Of a stretch of DNA of 64,000 nucleotides, positions 51,653 to 62,100 are shown in pieces. The position numbers were made by a program, and so were the translations under genes. This DNA comes from Tenacibaculum maritimum NCIMB 2154 (GTDB lineage: Bacteria > Bacteroidota > Bacteroidia > Flavobacteriales > Flavobacteriaceae): NCBI RefSeq assembly GCF_900119795.1, contig NZ_LT634361.1, forward strand, positions 2,232,001-2,296,000. The letters are read 5' to 3'. The number at the start of each line of letters is the position of its first letter. Positions within the stretch are counted from its first letter, which is position 1. Under the pieces are notes generated by a model. That model did not search any database. It was not told the origin of the DNA and saw only the letters and a program-made list of their open reading frames with translations.

Positions 51653-53113
51653 ATGAGTTTAGAAATAAAAAACCTAGCACCTAAAATAGTATGGGAGCAC
51701 TTTGCAGACTTGAATGCAGTGCCTCGCCCTTCTAAGAAAGAAGAAAGAGTAATCCAATTTATGGTTGACTTTGGTAATAGATTACAACTTGAAACATTTG
51801 TTGATAAAGTTGGTAACGTAATCATACGTAAACCTGCTACTTCTGGAATGGAAAATAGAAAAATGGTGGTTATGCAAGGACATTTGGATATGGTACACCA
51901 AAAAAATTCAGATACTGTTTTTGACTTTGATACGGAAGGTATTAAAATGTTTGTGGAAGGAGACTGGGTAAAGGCCAAAGGAACTACCCTTGGTGCTGAT
52001 AATGGTTTGGGCGTTGCTGCTATTATGGCTATTTTATCTTCAACTGATATTCCTCACCCTCCTATAGAAGCTTTATTCACCATTGATGAAGAAACAGGGA
52101 TGACAGGTGCTTTGGGGCTGGAAGCAGGTATTTTACAAGGAGATATTTTATTAAATTTAGATACTGAAGAAGATGATGAAATAGGTATGGGATGTGCTGG
52201 TGGCGTGGATATTACTGCTACCAGAAATTATTCCGTAGAAACCGCTCCTGAAAATACTATTGCCTATGAAATTGCCATCACTGGACTAAATGGAGGGCAT
52301 TCTGGAATGGATATTCATAAAGGCTTAGGAAACGCTAATAAAATTATGAATCGTTTACTATTTGATGGCTTTGAAAATTTCGGACTGCGTGTTGCTGAAA
52401 TAAATGGAGGTAGTTTACGCAATGCTATTCCACGTGAAAGCTTTTCTAAAGTAGTGATTGATGCCGTTTCTAAAGAGCCTTTTTTATATGAGACTAGTGA
52501 ACTTATCAAACACATTAAAACTGAATTTGCTACACTAGAACCCAATTTATCTATTGATTTAAAAGAAATAGAGGCTCCTAAAAATATAATGGATTTAGGA
52601 GTTCAAGAAGGACTTATAAAAGCACTTTATACCGCTCTTAATGGCGTGTACAGAATGAGTCCTGACATTGAAGGATTGGTAGAAACATCTAACAATATTG
52701 CTCGTGTTATTGTTAAAGATGGCACTATCAAAATAGGTTGTTTAACGCGTTCTTCTTCCGAAACAAACAAATGGGATTTAGCAAACTCTTTACGTGCTGC
52801 TTTTGAATTGGCTGGATTTAATGTTGAACTTTCAGGGTCATATCCAGGATGGCAACCCAATGTAAATTCAGAAATTTTAAAGCTAGTTGCTGATTTGTAT
52901 GAGAAGTTACATCATCAAAAGCCAAATGTAGCTGCCTGTCACGCTGGTTTAGAGTGCGGTATTTTAGGGCAAAATTATCCGAATATGGATATGGTTTCTT
53001 TTGGTCCTAACATTAAAGGAGCACATTCTCCTGACGAAAGGGCACAAATTTCATCTACTCAGAAATTCTGGAACTTCTTATTAGAAATTCTAAAAAACAT
53101 CCCTAAAAAATAA
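51653..53113 (+). CDS. pepD: Aminoacyl-histidine dipeptidase (M20 family)
   Basis: PepD hydrolyses Xaa-His dipeptides such as carnosine with two zinc ions in the cytoplasm. The 486 residues have the metal and catalytic motifs VVMQGHLDMVHQKNSD (His), TLGADNGLGVAAIMA (bridging Asp), TIDEETGMTGALGL (Glu pair) and NLDTEEDDEI. The dimerisation domain opens with ITGLNGGHSGMDIHKG, and the last metal ligand is in KGAHSPDERAQISS. Length is typical. A terminator hairpin lies at 53189-53219, 76 bases after the stop. Confidence 0.94.
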   Translation: MSLEIKNLAPKIVWEHFADLNAVPRPSKKEERVIQFMVDFGNRLQLETFVDKVGNVIIRKPATSGMENRKMVVMQGHLDMVHQKNSDTVFDFDTEGIKMFVEGDWVKAKGTTLGADNGLGVAAIMAILSSTDIPHPPIEALFTIDEETGMTGALGLEAGILQGDILLNLDTEEDDEIGMGCAGGVDITATRNYSVETAPENTIAYEIAITGLNGGHSGMDIHKGLGNANKIMNRLLFDGFENFGLRVAEINGGSLRNAIPRESFSKVVIDAVSKEPFLYETSELIKHIKTEFATLEPNLSIDLKEIEAPKNIMDLGVQEGLIKALYTALNGVYRMSPDIEGLVETSNNIARVIVKDGTIKIGCLTRSSSETNKWDLANSLRAAFELAGFNVELSGSYPGWQPNVNSEILKLVADLYEKLHHQKPNVAACHAGLECGILGQNYPNMDMVSFGPNIKGAHSPDERAQISSTQKFWNFLLEILKNIPKK

Positions 53114-53188
53114 AAACGAACCATCTTCACTTTTGAATTAATTAATAAACTTGTTTGAACTCTCAATTAGGTTTAAATAAGTCTCACC

Positions 53189-53219
53189 AAAAGCCGCAAT
53201 TAAAAAATTGCGGCTTTTT
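53189..53219 (+). terminator. Strong terminator between pepD and the acpH-like gene
   Basis: AAAAGCCGCAATT and AATTGCGGCTTTTT form a perfect stem with a four-base loop and T-run. It ends 16 bases before the start of the next gene on the same strand. Confidence 0.85.
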
Positions 53220-53234
53220 GCTTACTTTTACCAA

Positions 53235-53831
53235 ATGAACTTTCTTGCTCATTTATATTTATCCGCTAACAACACCAATATTATGGTGGGTAATTTTATT
53301 GCAGATCACCTTAAAGGAAATAAATTTACTCATTATTCTCAAGAAATTCAGCAAGGAATAAAACTGCATAGAGCCATAGATACCTTTACTGACAAACACC
53401 CTATTGTAAGAAAAAGTAAGCGACGCCTGCATCCTAGATACAGGCATTACGATGGCGTTATCATAGATATTTTTTACGATCATTATTTAGCTAAAAATTG
53501 GCATTTATACTCGGCTATTCCTTTAAATCTTTATACGCAATCCATATACCATTTATTGCAAACAAATACTAGTATTCTTCCTAAAAGAACGCAAGAACTC
53601 CTCCCTTATATGATTTCCTTTGATTGGTTATACAATTACCAATTTTTAGATGGGATTGCAAAAGTCTTAAATGGAATGAACACGCGAACCAAAGGGCGCT
53701 CACAGATGAATTTAGCTATCAATGATTTGAAAGACCTTTATGCAGAGTTCGAAAGCGATTTTACCTTATTCTTTAAAGAGCTACAAGAATTTTGTAACCA
53801 TAAACTAATAACTAAACACTTATTAACATGA
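53235..53831 (+). CDS. acpH: Acyl carrier protein phosphodiesterase-like protein (AcpH family)
   Basis: From ATG at 53235 the protein has 198 residues and starts MNFLAHLYLSANNTNIMVGNF. The HLYLS opening, then DHLKGNKF, GIKLHRAIDTFTDKHPIV and HYDGVIIDIFYDHYLAKNW, are the AcpH landmarks of the HD-type fold. AcpH removes the phosphopantetheine arm from acyl carrier protein. An upstream in-frame TTG at 53208 is rejected because it lies within the terminator stem. TACTTTTA, one base off the promoter consensus, ends four bases before the ATG, so the message may be leaderless. The stop overlaps the next start by four bases. Confidence 0.87.
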   Translation: MNFLAHLYLSANNTNIMVGNFIADHLKGNKFTHYSQEIQQGIKLHRAIDTFTDKHPIVRKSKRRLHPRYRHYDGVIIDIFYDHYLAKNWHLYSAIPLNLYTQSIYHLLQTNTSILPKRTQELLPYMISFDWLYNYQFLDGIAKVLNGMNTRTKGRSQMNLAINDLKDLYAEFESDFTLFFKELQEFCNHKLITKHLLT

Positions 53832-55519
53832 AGAAGCTAGTAACTTATGTATGGATTATTGTTTTATTTACTCTTTGTAAAAACGCTAATCAAAAAGAAA
53901 AAACAGTTGGGCTCGTAAGCTCAAAAGCAATGGTTGTTTCTGCTAGAGAAGAGGCTTCTAAAATAGGTGTTAGCATTCTTAAAAAGGGAGGAAACGCTTT
54001 TGATGCAATGGTTGCTACTGAACTTGCCTTAGCTGTTGCTTATCCTTATGCTGGAAATATTGGCGGCGGTGGATTTATGGTATATCGAAAAAGCAACGGA
54101 GAAATAGGTGCCTTAGATTATAGAGAAAAAGCACCTCTTGCTGCTACTAAAAATATGTTTCTAAATAAAGAGGGAAACATCATCAAAAACAAAAGTACTC
54201 TTGGTGCTATGGCAGTAGGTATTCCAGGAACAATAGCAGGTGTTTTTGCTGCGCATAAAAGGTTTGGAAGCTTACCGATATCTATTATTTTAAAGCCTGT
54301 TATTGAACTAGCTAAACAAGGTGTTATTGTTACCAAAAAACAAGAAGAACGCATCAAAAAATACCAACCTTACTTTTTAAAAGCTAATAAAAAACCTATT
54401 CTTTTTGATACTGTTTGGAAAAAAAACGATACCATAAAATATATGGCACTGGCAAATACTTTACAGCGTATTTCAACCAATGGCCGTGATGAATTTTACA
54501 AAGGAGAAACTGCTAAAAGACTCGTAAAATTTATGCGAGAGAACGGAGGAATTATGACGGCGGAAGACCTTGCCAAATATAAAGCTAAATGGCGAACTCC
54601 TATTACTTTTAATTATGATGACTTACGTGTTATTTCAATGTCTCCGCCTTCAAGTGGAGGAATTTGCCTTGCTCAAATTATGAATGCTATTGAACCTTTT
54701 GATTTGAATACTTTCGGGCATAATAGTACAAAAACAATTCAAATCATTACAGAAGCTGAAAGACGTGCTTATGCAGATAGAAGTCACTTTTTAGGAGACC
54801 CTGATTTCGTTAAAATACCAATAGACACCTTAATTAGCAAAGCATATACCAAACATAGAATGGATAACTTCTCTTTTGCCAAGCCAACTCCCTCTAAAAA
54901 TGTTTCACATGGCACCGTTGAAATGATAGAAAGTAACGAAACAACTCATTACTCTATTGTTGATAAATTTGGCAATGCGGTTTCTGTAACAACTACTATT
55001 AATGGTGCTTACGGCTCTAAATTATATTGCACTGATTTAGGTTTTTTCTTAAATAATGAAATGGACGATTTTAGTAGCAAGCCTGGTGTACCCAATATGT
55101 TTGGTTTAGTTGGTGCTAAAGCTAATGAAATTGCTCCTGAAAAACGTATGCTAAGTTCTATGACCCCAACCATCGTTGAAAAGAATGGAAAACTATGGAT
55201 GGTTGTTGGAACCCCAGGAGGCTCTACTATTATTACCTCTGTTTTACAAACCATATTAAATGTACACGAATTTAATATGGGAATGCAAGAAGCCATCAAC
55301 CAACCTCGTTTCCACCATCAATGGCTTCCTGATGAAATTATGATGGAACCTCACGGATTTGACACTAACGTAAAACAGGAATTACAAAAAATAGGATATC
55401 TTTTAAATGAAGAAAACGCTCCTGTCATAGGAAAAGTAGAGGGAATTTTAGTGCTTCCTGATGGAAAGTTAGAAGGAGGAGCTGACCCTAGAGGTGATGA
55501 TAAAGCTGCTGGTTATTAA
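53828..55519 (+). CDS. ggt: Gamma-glutamyltransferase
   Basis: This enzyme cleaves glutathione-like gamma-glutamyl bonds and self-processes into two subunits. The 563 residues have an exported N-terminus (MKKLVTYVWIIVLFTLC, possibly a weak lipobox), KKGGNAFDAMVATELALAVAYPYAGNIG, and DYREKAPLA with the substrate-binding arginine. The nucleophile threonine is in NETTHYSIVDKFGNAVS near 373, followed by TTTINGAYGS. SSMTPTIVEKNGK and GTPGGSTIITSV are also typical. It is translationally coupled to the acpH-like gene (ATGA). Confidence 0.94.
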   Translation: MKKLVTYVWIIVLFTLCKNANQKEKTVGLVSSKAMVVSAREEASKIGVSILKKGGNAFDAMVATELALAVAYPYAGNIGGGGFMVYRKSNGEIGALDYREKAPLAATKNMFLNKEGNIIKNKSTLGAMAVGIPGTIAGVFAAHKRFGSLPISIILKPVIELAKQGVIVTKKQEERIKKYQPYFLKANKKPILFDTVWKKNDTIKYMALANTLQRISTNGRDEFYKGETAKRLVKFMRENGGIMTAEDLAKYKAKWRTPITFNYDDLRVISMSPPSSGGICLAQIMNAIEPFDLNTFGHNSTKTIQIITEAERRAYADRSHFLGDPDFVKIPIDTLISKAYTKHRMDNFSFAKPTPSKNVSHGTVEMIESNETTHYSIVDKFGNAVSVTTTINGAYGSKLYCTDLGFFLNNEMDDFSSKPGVPNMFGLVGAKANEIAPEKRMLSSMTPTIVEKNGKLWMVVGTPGGSTIITSVLQTILNVHEFNMGMQEAINQPRFHHQWLPDEIMMEPHGFDTNVKQELQKIGYLLNEENAPVIGKVEGILVLPDGKLEGGADPRGDDKAAGY

Positions 55520-55541
55520 CCTTTAAATAAAAAACACTTCT

Positions 55542-56405
55542 TTGACTCTTTTAGAAACTCATCAAGTACCTTCCTTAAAAAACCCTATTCGATTACAAGA
55601 ATATGGAGTAGGCATTTTTAAAACAATTCCTACCAAATCCGGATTAAAAAAAGCAATAAAAAAAGGACTTATTCGAGTAGATAAAACTACCGCAACAACA
55701 GCACTGTTCATTAATGGAAATGAACGTATTGAATTATATAATTCTCCCAAAAACACATCTCATAAACCCTTTAATTTTCCTTTAAAAATTCTTTTTGAAG
55801 ATGCTTACCTTGCTATCATTTATAAACCTCCTGGCATCTTAGTAAGTGGTAACTCTTTTGCTACTATAGACAATGCTTTACTTCAAAATTTAAAGAAAAG
55901 TACTTTATCCGATGCAGTACGCCCAAGGCCTGTACATCGACTTGATTATCCGACTAGTGGATTGCTTTTGGTGGGTAAAACAAGTACTAGTATCACAGCC
56001 TTAAATCAATTATTTGAGCACAAACAAATTCAGAAAACATATCATGCCGTAGCACTTGGCAAAATGGAGCAATACGGCACTATTAACTTTCCTATCAATA
56101 ATAAAAAAGCCCTTACCCATTATAAAGTACTGCAAACTGTCCCTTCGCATCGTTTTAAGTTTTTAAATTTAGTAGAACTATCTCCGAAAACAGGAAGAAA
56201 ACACCAATTAAGAAAACACCTACTAGCCATTAATTCTCCTATTTTAGGAGATAAAGATTATTACATCTCTAATCTCATATTAAAAGGAAAAGGTCTTTAT
56301 TTACATGCTTCTTCTGTAAGTTTCATCCACCCTTTTACTGAAAAACATATAGTAATTACTAAAGAACTTCCTAAAAAATTTCTAGCTATATTTTCTACGT
56401 CTTGA
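55542..56405 (+). CDS. RluA-family pseudouridine synthase with a TTG start
   Basis: The 287 residues have the RluA-type catalytic core: HRLDYPTSGLLLVGKTSTS with the catalytic Asp, LSPKTGRKHQLRKHL and LHASSVSFIHPFT. The N-terminal part (about 1-75) may be a divergent S4-like domain (KKAIKKGLIRVDKTTATTALFINGNERI). The frame has an in-frame stop shortly upstream, and its only practical start is TTG at 55542, 22 bases after ggt. The target uridine is unknown. This is a second RluA-type gene besides rluD at 2533-3567. Confidence 0.87.
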   Translation: MTLLETHQVPSLKNPIRLQEYGVGIFKTIPTKSGLKKAIKKGLIRVDKTTATTALFINGNERIELYNSPKNTSHKPFNFPLKILFEDAYLAIIYKPPGILVSGNSFATIDNALLQNLKKSTLSDAVRPRPVHRLDYPTSGLLLVGKTSTSITALNQLFEHKQIQKTYHAVALGKMEQYGTINFPINNKKALTHYKVLQTVPSHRFKFLNLVELSPKTGRKHQLRKHLLAINSPILGDKDYYISNLILKGKGLYLHASSVSFIHPFTEKHIVITKELPKKFLAIFSTS

Positions 56406-56416
56406 GAAAATAATTT

Positions 56417-56424
56417 TACATTTG
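56417..56424 (+). promoter_or_regulatory. -7 promoter box before the 41-residue ORF
   Basis: TACATTTG fits TAnnTTTG exactly and lies 34 bases before the ATG at 56459, in the gap between the pseudouridine synthase and the DUF6882-like gene. Confidence 0.4.
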
Positions 56425-56458
56425 TAATATACTATATCTTTTTATAGTTATACTTATT

Positions 56459-56584
56459 ATGCTAATGAAAATGATATTAAATCAATTGAAAACTCTTTTT
56501 GATTTCTGTCTTCAATATAACGAAATCTATTTTTATTACCTACAAGAAATAAAGGCTATAAAAATAGACTTCAATAAATGTTAA
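56459..56584 (+). CDS. Possible 41-residue small ORF
   Basis: ATG at 56459 opens a 41-codon frame to TAA at 56582-56584. The product MLMKMILNQLKTLFDFCLQY continues NEIYFYYLQEIKAIKIDFNKC. It is aromatic-rich and could form an amphipathic helix. A promoter box upstream is the only support. In AT-rich DNA an ORF of this size can occur by chance. Confidence 0.3.
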   Translation: MLMKMILNQLKTLFDFCLQYNEIYFYYLQEIKAIKIDFNKC

Positions 56585-56679
56585 TACCAATAATATCGAT
56601 TCCGATAGGTAAAACGAAACATACTATTGCGCACAAGTACATTAATATGAGTTTTATATAAAACCACTACCCCAAAATC

Positions 56680-57432
56680 ATGAACATCTTTAAAAAACTA
56701 TTTGGCAAATCAGAAGAAAAAAATTCTTCCAAAAAAAATAACACCTCCCACTTTTCTAAAACAAACAAGGTAGATTTCAAAAACTTTACAGATTTAATCA
56801 ACCAAAATGCAGGATTTACCCTTGAAAAACAACTCAATTTTAACGATTTAACAAAGGGACTAGCTTGGAACATCGACTTAAACACAGCTACTTTATCCTT
56901 TGATAAATATCATTTTCCTATTGAGGTAATAGGCTCTTTATCATTCAATGATTACTCTTGGATGTGGGGATGGGCTAATGAGAAAAGTGGAATCCCTAAA
57001 AACCTTCTACAAAGCTCATTAATATTAAAAAAAATGGGAGAAGAAAAACAAATTAAAGAATTTACAAAAGGGCACTTTAAGGCTGAAGAAGGGTTTGAAC
57101 ACCAAATGGGAATTGTTGCTAGCGGGCTTCTTAAGGCAGATGCCTACTTTTGCGCCAACTATAAGCAAGGAACAATGGTATTGATCATAAAAAGTGATCT
57201 AATTCCAAAAATAAATGAACATCAACTGGATAAAATATTGACAACTTTCCCGCAAGTGATTGATGGAATTGACTTAAATCATAAAGAAAGTTTTAAAAAC
57301 TATTTGATTGATCGAAACCTTGAACTGAATTTGCAATCAAAAAATAAAATTGAGGGAACAAAAAATAATAGAACCATCGTTGCTGAGTTTGATAATTTGG
57401 ATAGGTTGGTATCTCTTAATGGAACTATATAG
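56680..57432 (+). CDS. DUF6882-like protein
   Basis: The 250 residues begin with a basic low-complexity segment (KKLFGKSEEKNSSKKNN), then a domain with IEVIGSLSFNDYSWMWGWAN, KAEEGFEHQMGIVASGLLKADAYF and FENLDRLVSLNGTI-like strands at the end. The G(S)LSFNDYSWMWGWANE motif resembles the DUF6882 proteins known from several phyla, recalled rather than searched. No signal peptide or membrane span is seen, so it is cytoplasmic. Function is unknown. Proteins of this type are often linked to polymorphic toxin immunity loci, but no toxin gene is nearby. Confidence 0.7.
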   Translation: MNIFKKLFGKSEEKNSSKKNNTSHFSKTNKVDFKNFTDLINQNAGFTLEKQLNFNDLTKGLAWNIDLNTATLSFDKYHFPIEVIGSLSFNDYSWMWGWANEKSGIPKNLLQSSLILKKMGEEKQIKEFTKGHFKAEEGFEHQMGIVASGLLKADAYFCANYKQGTMVLIIKSDLIPKINEHQLDKILTTFPQVIDGIDLNHKESFKNYLIDRNLELNLQSKNKIEGTKNNRTIVAEFDNLDRLVSLNGTI

Positions 57433-57496
57433 CTGGCTTATGCTTCATTATACCACATATATCAGACATTTTTTCTTAAAATAATTTATCCTCAAA

Positions 57497-58069
57497 TTGA
57501 AAAACCAATACCTTTTTAAATCGGAGAGATTAGGGTTTCGTAAATGGAAAGAAAGCGACCTATCTGAATTTGCTAAAATAAATGCAGATTTAGATGTAAT
57601 GGAACATTTTCCAAAACCCCTAACAAAGAAGGAAACTGCCGATTTTATTAAACGTGCTAATAATCAATACAATAAAAATGGTTGTTGTTATTTTGCTATA
57701 GAAATACTAAAAAGTGGTGAGTTTATTGGTTTTATTGGTTTAGCTCTCCAAAACTATAAAACAGATTTCACTCCTGCTATTGATATTGGTTGGCGACTAA
57801 AAAAAAGTGCTTGGGGAAAAGGGTTTGCTACAGAAGGAGCTGGCAGATGCATCGAATTTGGTTTTCAAAAACTAAACTTAAAAAATATCATTTCTTTTTG
57901 TACCGAAAAAAACAAAAATTCAGAAAATGTGATGAAAAAAATTGGAATGAAAAAAATAGGAACATTTAATCATCCTAAGCTTAATAAATATCCTAAATAT
58001 GAAAAATGTATCTGTTATGAAATAACCCAAAAAGCGTGGAAAAAACATAGCACTAGCTTATCTCGCTAA
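57497..58069 (+). CDS. GNAT acetyltransferase (RimJ/RimL type)
   Basis: The 190 residues fit the GNAT fold with the N-terminal FKSERLGFRKWKESDLSEFAK of RimJ/RimL-like enzymes. The acetyl-CoA motif lies in AWGKGFATEGAGRCIEFGFQ (Q/RxxGxG/A), and ENVMKKIGMKKIG is the conserved late segment. The start is TTG at 57497 because no ATG lies in the frame before the conserved N-terminus. It may acetylate a protein N-terminus or a small amine. It follows the DUF6882-like gene by 64 bases. Confidence 0.87.
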   Translation: MKNQYLFKSERLGFRKWKESDLSEFAKINADLDVMEHFPKPLTKKETADFIKRANNQYNKNGCCYFAIEILKSGEFIGFIGLALQNYKTDFTPAIDIGWRLKKSAWGKGFATEGAGRCIEFGFQKLNLKNIISFCTEKNKNSENVMKKIGMKKIGTFNHPKLNKYPKYEKCICYEITQKAWKKHSTSLSR

Positions 58070-58249
58070 ACGACCTACAGAAGATAAATTAATGAAAAAC
58101 TTTGCTTTTGAAATTGCAAAAAGAAGATTCTATTTATTGCTCTAGTACCTAGAAGGATGGTAATTTGATGGAATATGTAATTTTTAATAAAATCACACAC
58201 TTATGTACTTAAAAAACAATAAACTTCTATTCAATTAACTTATCTTTTT

Positions 58250-58257
58250 TAGGTTTG
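58250..58257 (+). promoter_or_regulatory. -7 promoter box of the methyltransferase gene
   Basis: TAGGTTTG fits TAnnTTTG, 40 bases before the ATG at 58298. Confidence 0.4.
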
Positions 58258-58297
58258 TAGTCTCTAAAAGAAAATAAACGATCTTTTTTGTAGTAAA

Positions 58298-58978
58298 ATG
58301 AAAAAAATAAAAGAATCCTCTACTTACACTTATTCCGAAGGTACTTATAATAGCAAAAATCTACTGGCAAGATTTTCACACAGATCAAGATTCTCCGTAG
58401 CAATTAAGCTTACCCTTGAAAAAGAATTTAAAAGTATTTTAGATTACGGAGCTGGTGATAATAAATTTTTAAAAGAGCTTGATCTTAAAAAAGGCAATTT
58501 AATCATGACTGCCTTTGAGCCCATTATGGAAAATAAGCCTATTGAAAATATTGAAATTATTACTAAGCTTAGCGATTTAAAAAAAAATAACTTCGATGTA
58601 ATTTCTTGCTTTGAAACACTTGAGCATTTCAATGAATCCTCACAATTAGAAATGTTAAAAATATTTTTTGATAAATTAAAGGATAGCGGAAGAGTAATTA
58701 TTTCTGTACCTATTGAAATTGGATTCCCTTCTTTAATCAAAAATATTCGAAGAAAAAGCTCTTTGAAAAATAGTATTAAATGCTTTCTAGGAATAGAAAT
58801 TCCTGAAATTAGAAACTCAGAAGGATACATTTTTTCTCATCTTGGCTTCCAACATAAAAAATTAGAAAAATTAATTTCTAATTATTTTCATATTACTAAA
58901 AAAGTAAACTCTCCTTTTAACAAACTACCAGAGCAACTAAACTCACAAGTATTCTATATCTTGGAAAAGAAATGTTGA
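58298..58978 (+). CDS. Class I SAM-dependent methyltransferase
   Basis: The 226 residues have the SAM-binding motif I ILDYGAGDNKFLKEL (about 49-63), an acidic residue in TAFEPIM (motif II), and FDVISCFETLEHFNESSQLEML, which matches the Methyltransf_11/23 region (xCxEVLEH). VIISVPIEIGFPSLIKNIRR follows, and a C-terminal helix-strand region ends the chain. The substrate is unknown; similar proteins methylate lipids, quinones or sugar moieties. It has its own promoter box and is isolated from the T9SS protein gene by a terminator. Confidence 0.85.
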   Translation: MKKIKESSTYTYSEGTYNSKNLLARFSHRSRFSVAIKLTLEKEFKSILDYGAGDNKFLKELDLKKGNLIMTAFEPIMENKPIENIEIITKLSDLKKNNFDVISCFETLEHFNESSQLEMLKIFFDKLKDSGRVIISVPIEIGFPSLIKNIRRKSSLKNSIKCFLGIEIPEIRNSEGYIFSHLGFQHKKLEKLISNYFHITKKVNSPFNKLPEQLNSQVFYILEKKC

Positions 58979-59105
58979 TTCTCTTTTTTTCTAACCTAGC
59001 ATAGCCCTAATCCAATACATCCATAAACTTATGAATAACAGATAATTATTCAGTTTTCTTTTAGTATTACAGAAGACATAACGAAATATTTCATGCAATG
59101 CATGA

Positions 59106-59139
59106 AAAAGAGGCTGCCTTTTCAGGCAGCCTCTTTCTT
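59106..59139. terminator. Strong terminator between converging genes
   Basis: AAAGAGGCTGCC and GGCAGCCTCTTT form a perfect 12-bp stem with a short loop and T/A runs on both sides. It can end both the methyltransferase and the large T9SS gene, whose stop is at 59161. Confidence 0.85.
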
Positions 59140-59160
59140 TGCATAAAGTAATGCTATAAA

Positions 59161-62100
59161 CTACTTCTTAACTACTGATATTGTTTGCTTTGCATCAGCA
59201 GTAATCATCTCTATAAAATAAAGACCTTTCAAATCATCTAAAGGCAATACTATATCATTTGCATTTCTATACAATGAATTATGTAATAAACGCCCTTGAG
59301 CATCAGACACCTTAATTGTTACCTCTGGTAATGGTAAACTAAAATTAACTGTAACCGATGTAGATGTTGTTGGATTCGGATAAGCGTTTACTACAACTCC
59401 TAAAGGAATAGTGTTATCATTCGTATCAGGAGCAACTCCTTCTCCTTCTCCTTCTCCTTCTCCTTCTCCTTCTCCTTCTCCTTCTCCTTCACAATAATCG
59501 TCCTCTTCTTCTTCCTCTTCTAAACAATCATCCTCGTCTGCTACTAAAGATAATTTCAATATGAACGTATCTCGCTCTTTTCCTGAAATTAAATTCTCTT
59601 CTATTTCATTTACATTGAAATCAACGGTACCCTCAAATGATCCGGTTGCATATAAATTATAATCATTATCTATATGAAATCCTTCTCCATAATCTCCTCC
59701 AGTACTTCCTACAGCTCTTATCCATTCTAAACCTCCATACGCATTTACCTTTTGCATAAATATTTGTGATTCTCCTTCAGATGCCACAACCTCATCTTCA
59801 TCTCCTTCACACTCCCAGTCTATTTTTATATCATCCGTAAAAAATCCTATTCCATAACTATTTCCATATTCATCTAATACTATTTCATTCAAACGACAAT
59901 CTAAATAACTTTGCGTTGGCATAGCCCATAAGAAACCTCCTGCTGAATCTAATTTAATTAAATAGTTATTCGTATTTCCTATTGAACTGATTGTATGAAC
60001 TCCTTCATTTGGATTCACATCTAATTCATCTTGAAAAGTACCTGAAACATACACATTATTCTCTAAATCATTCGCAATACTATAAGCCGAACTCATAAAT
60101 TCATTCTTAAGCATTTTTGCCCACTGAAAGCTCCCCTCTTTATCTAACTTGGTTATAAATGTAGCTCCCCTACTCTCTGTTCGTAAAATATGCGATGCCT
60201 CACTTGGATCAAAATCCATTGCACGACCAAAGTGCCCTGCAACATATACATTGTTATCCTGATCTAATGACAACGCCTCTGTGGTTCCATAACCTGACGC
60301 TACTCCTTCAAAATGCTTTACCCATTTAAATTCTCCATCTAAGCTCATCTTTAACGCAAAAAGACTCTCTCCTTCACTAGCTATCTGAACTGCCGAACCA
60401 CGAACCTCTGTTGTTAATTGACCAGTAAAAGAGCTTGTTACATACAAATGGTTGTCTTTACCCAATTGCATAAAACCTTTATCTGGTACTCCTCCTGTTC
60501 CTATTTGTTTCGCCCAAATAGTATTTCCATCTGAATCTAATTTTAATACAAATACATCTGTACCATATTTCGCAGTCATCCATAATCGCTCTTCTCCCAA
60601 ATCAAAATCTGCAGTACCTTCAAACGTTCCTAATACATATAGATTGTTATCCGCATCAGCTATAATACGACTTACTTGTTGTGTAGAAGACCCCATAATT
60701 TGCTTTGCCCAAACATGGTACCCCTCTGGAGTTAATTTTTGAATATAAATATCACTCGCTTCTTTATAACCATTAGTCAATCGCTTACCATCTAAATAAG
60801 TATCAAAATCAGCTATTCCTTTAAAAGATCCCGTTACATATACATTTCCATCACAATCTGTAGTTATTGATTCTCCTTCATTATTAGAATCTCCTTTCAA
60901 TTGTTTTCCCCAAACATATTCTAAGTTATATACCTCCTCTTCTTGATCCTCTTCACAAGACCAACCATCACCAACAATAGACATTTTCAATACAAATGTA
61001 TCTCTCCTTGTTCCTGATGTCAATTTTTTTTCAATAGTATTGACATTAAAATTTACTTCTCCTTCAAAAGATCCTGTTGCATATAAATTATAATCATTAT
61101 CTATATGAAGTCCCATCCCAAAATCAGCTCCTTCTGCTCCTATTCCTTTTACCCATTCTAATGTTCCGATTGGGCTAATTTTTTGAATAAGTATTTGATT
61201 ACTTCCTTTTGACGAAACAAGCTTTTCATTGTCTTCTTTTCCGTATTTTATTGTTCCACTAAAAAAGCCTAATCCATAAGAATACCCTTCTTTGTCAACA
61301 ACAATCTCATTTAACATACAAAACTTATCACTCCTTGTTGGAGTTGCCCATAAAAACGCTCCCTCTGAAGTTAATTTAAGTATAAAACTATTGCTTCCAT
61401 AACGAGGTAATGCTGTAATATGATACACCCCTTCATTCGGATTTATATCTATCGTTCCTGAAAATCTTCCCGACACATATAAATTATTACGAGCATCATT
61501 CGCTAAAGAACCCCCTGAATTCACCATAGCCCCCTTTATTTTTTTAGCCCATTTAAAATTCCCATCAGTATCTAATTTCGCTATAAACATAGCTCTTTCT
61601 CTTTTTCCTTCCGTTTGTAATAGATACTCTCCTGCACTTGGATCAAAATCTACTGAAGCTGTAAAATGACCAGATATATATATACTATTGTCTTGATCTA
61701 ACGATAAAGAGTTCGCATAAGTCGCTCCTTTTCCTTCAAACTGATTTGCCCACTTTAAACCTCCATCAAGTCCCATTTTTAAGATAAAAACACTTTCTCT
61801 CTCTGAACTGAAGTTAATTGATTGCCCGCCTATTGTTGCTGACAAGCTATCTCTGAAGAAACCTGTTACATACAAGTTATTATCGGTTCCTATTGCTATA
61901 GAACCTGTATCTGCTGATTGGTGAAGGAAAGACCCACCTGTACTTATTTGCTCTACCCAAATCGTATTTCCTTCTGGATCTAGTTTTAAAATAAATATAT
62001 CAGAATTCCCTTTGGCTGCTAACCATTTTTCTCCTTCTCCTAAATCAAAATCTGCTTTTCCTTTAAAAATCCCTATTATATAAATGTTATTCTCATAATC

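Noticed and set aside
53208..53234. TTG start extending the AcpH-like protein
   Set aside because: It lies inside the terminator stem, and MNFLAHLYLS is the usual family start.
56680..58978. DUF6882-like, acetyltransferase and methyltransferase genes considered as a toxin-immunity or modification island
   Set aside because: No toxin, secretion tag or mobile element is present, and the genes have separate signals.
59438..59490. Tandem hexanucleotides considered as a CRISPR array or phase-variation switch
   Set aside because: Units are six bases with no spacers and lie inside an open frame; changes in number keep the frame, so on/off switching is not expected.
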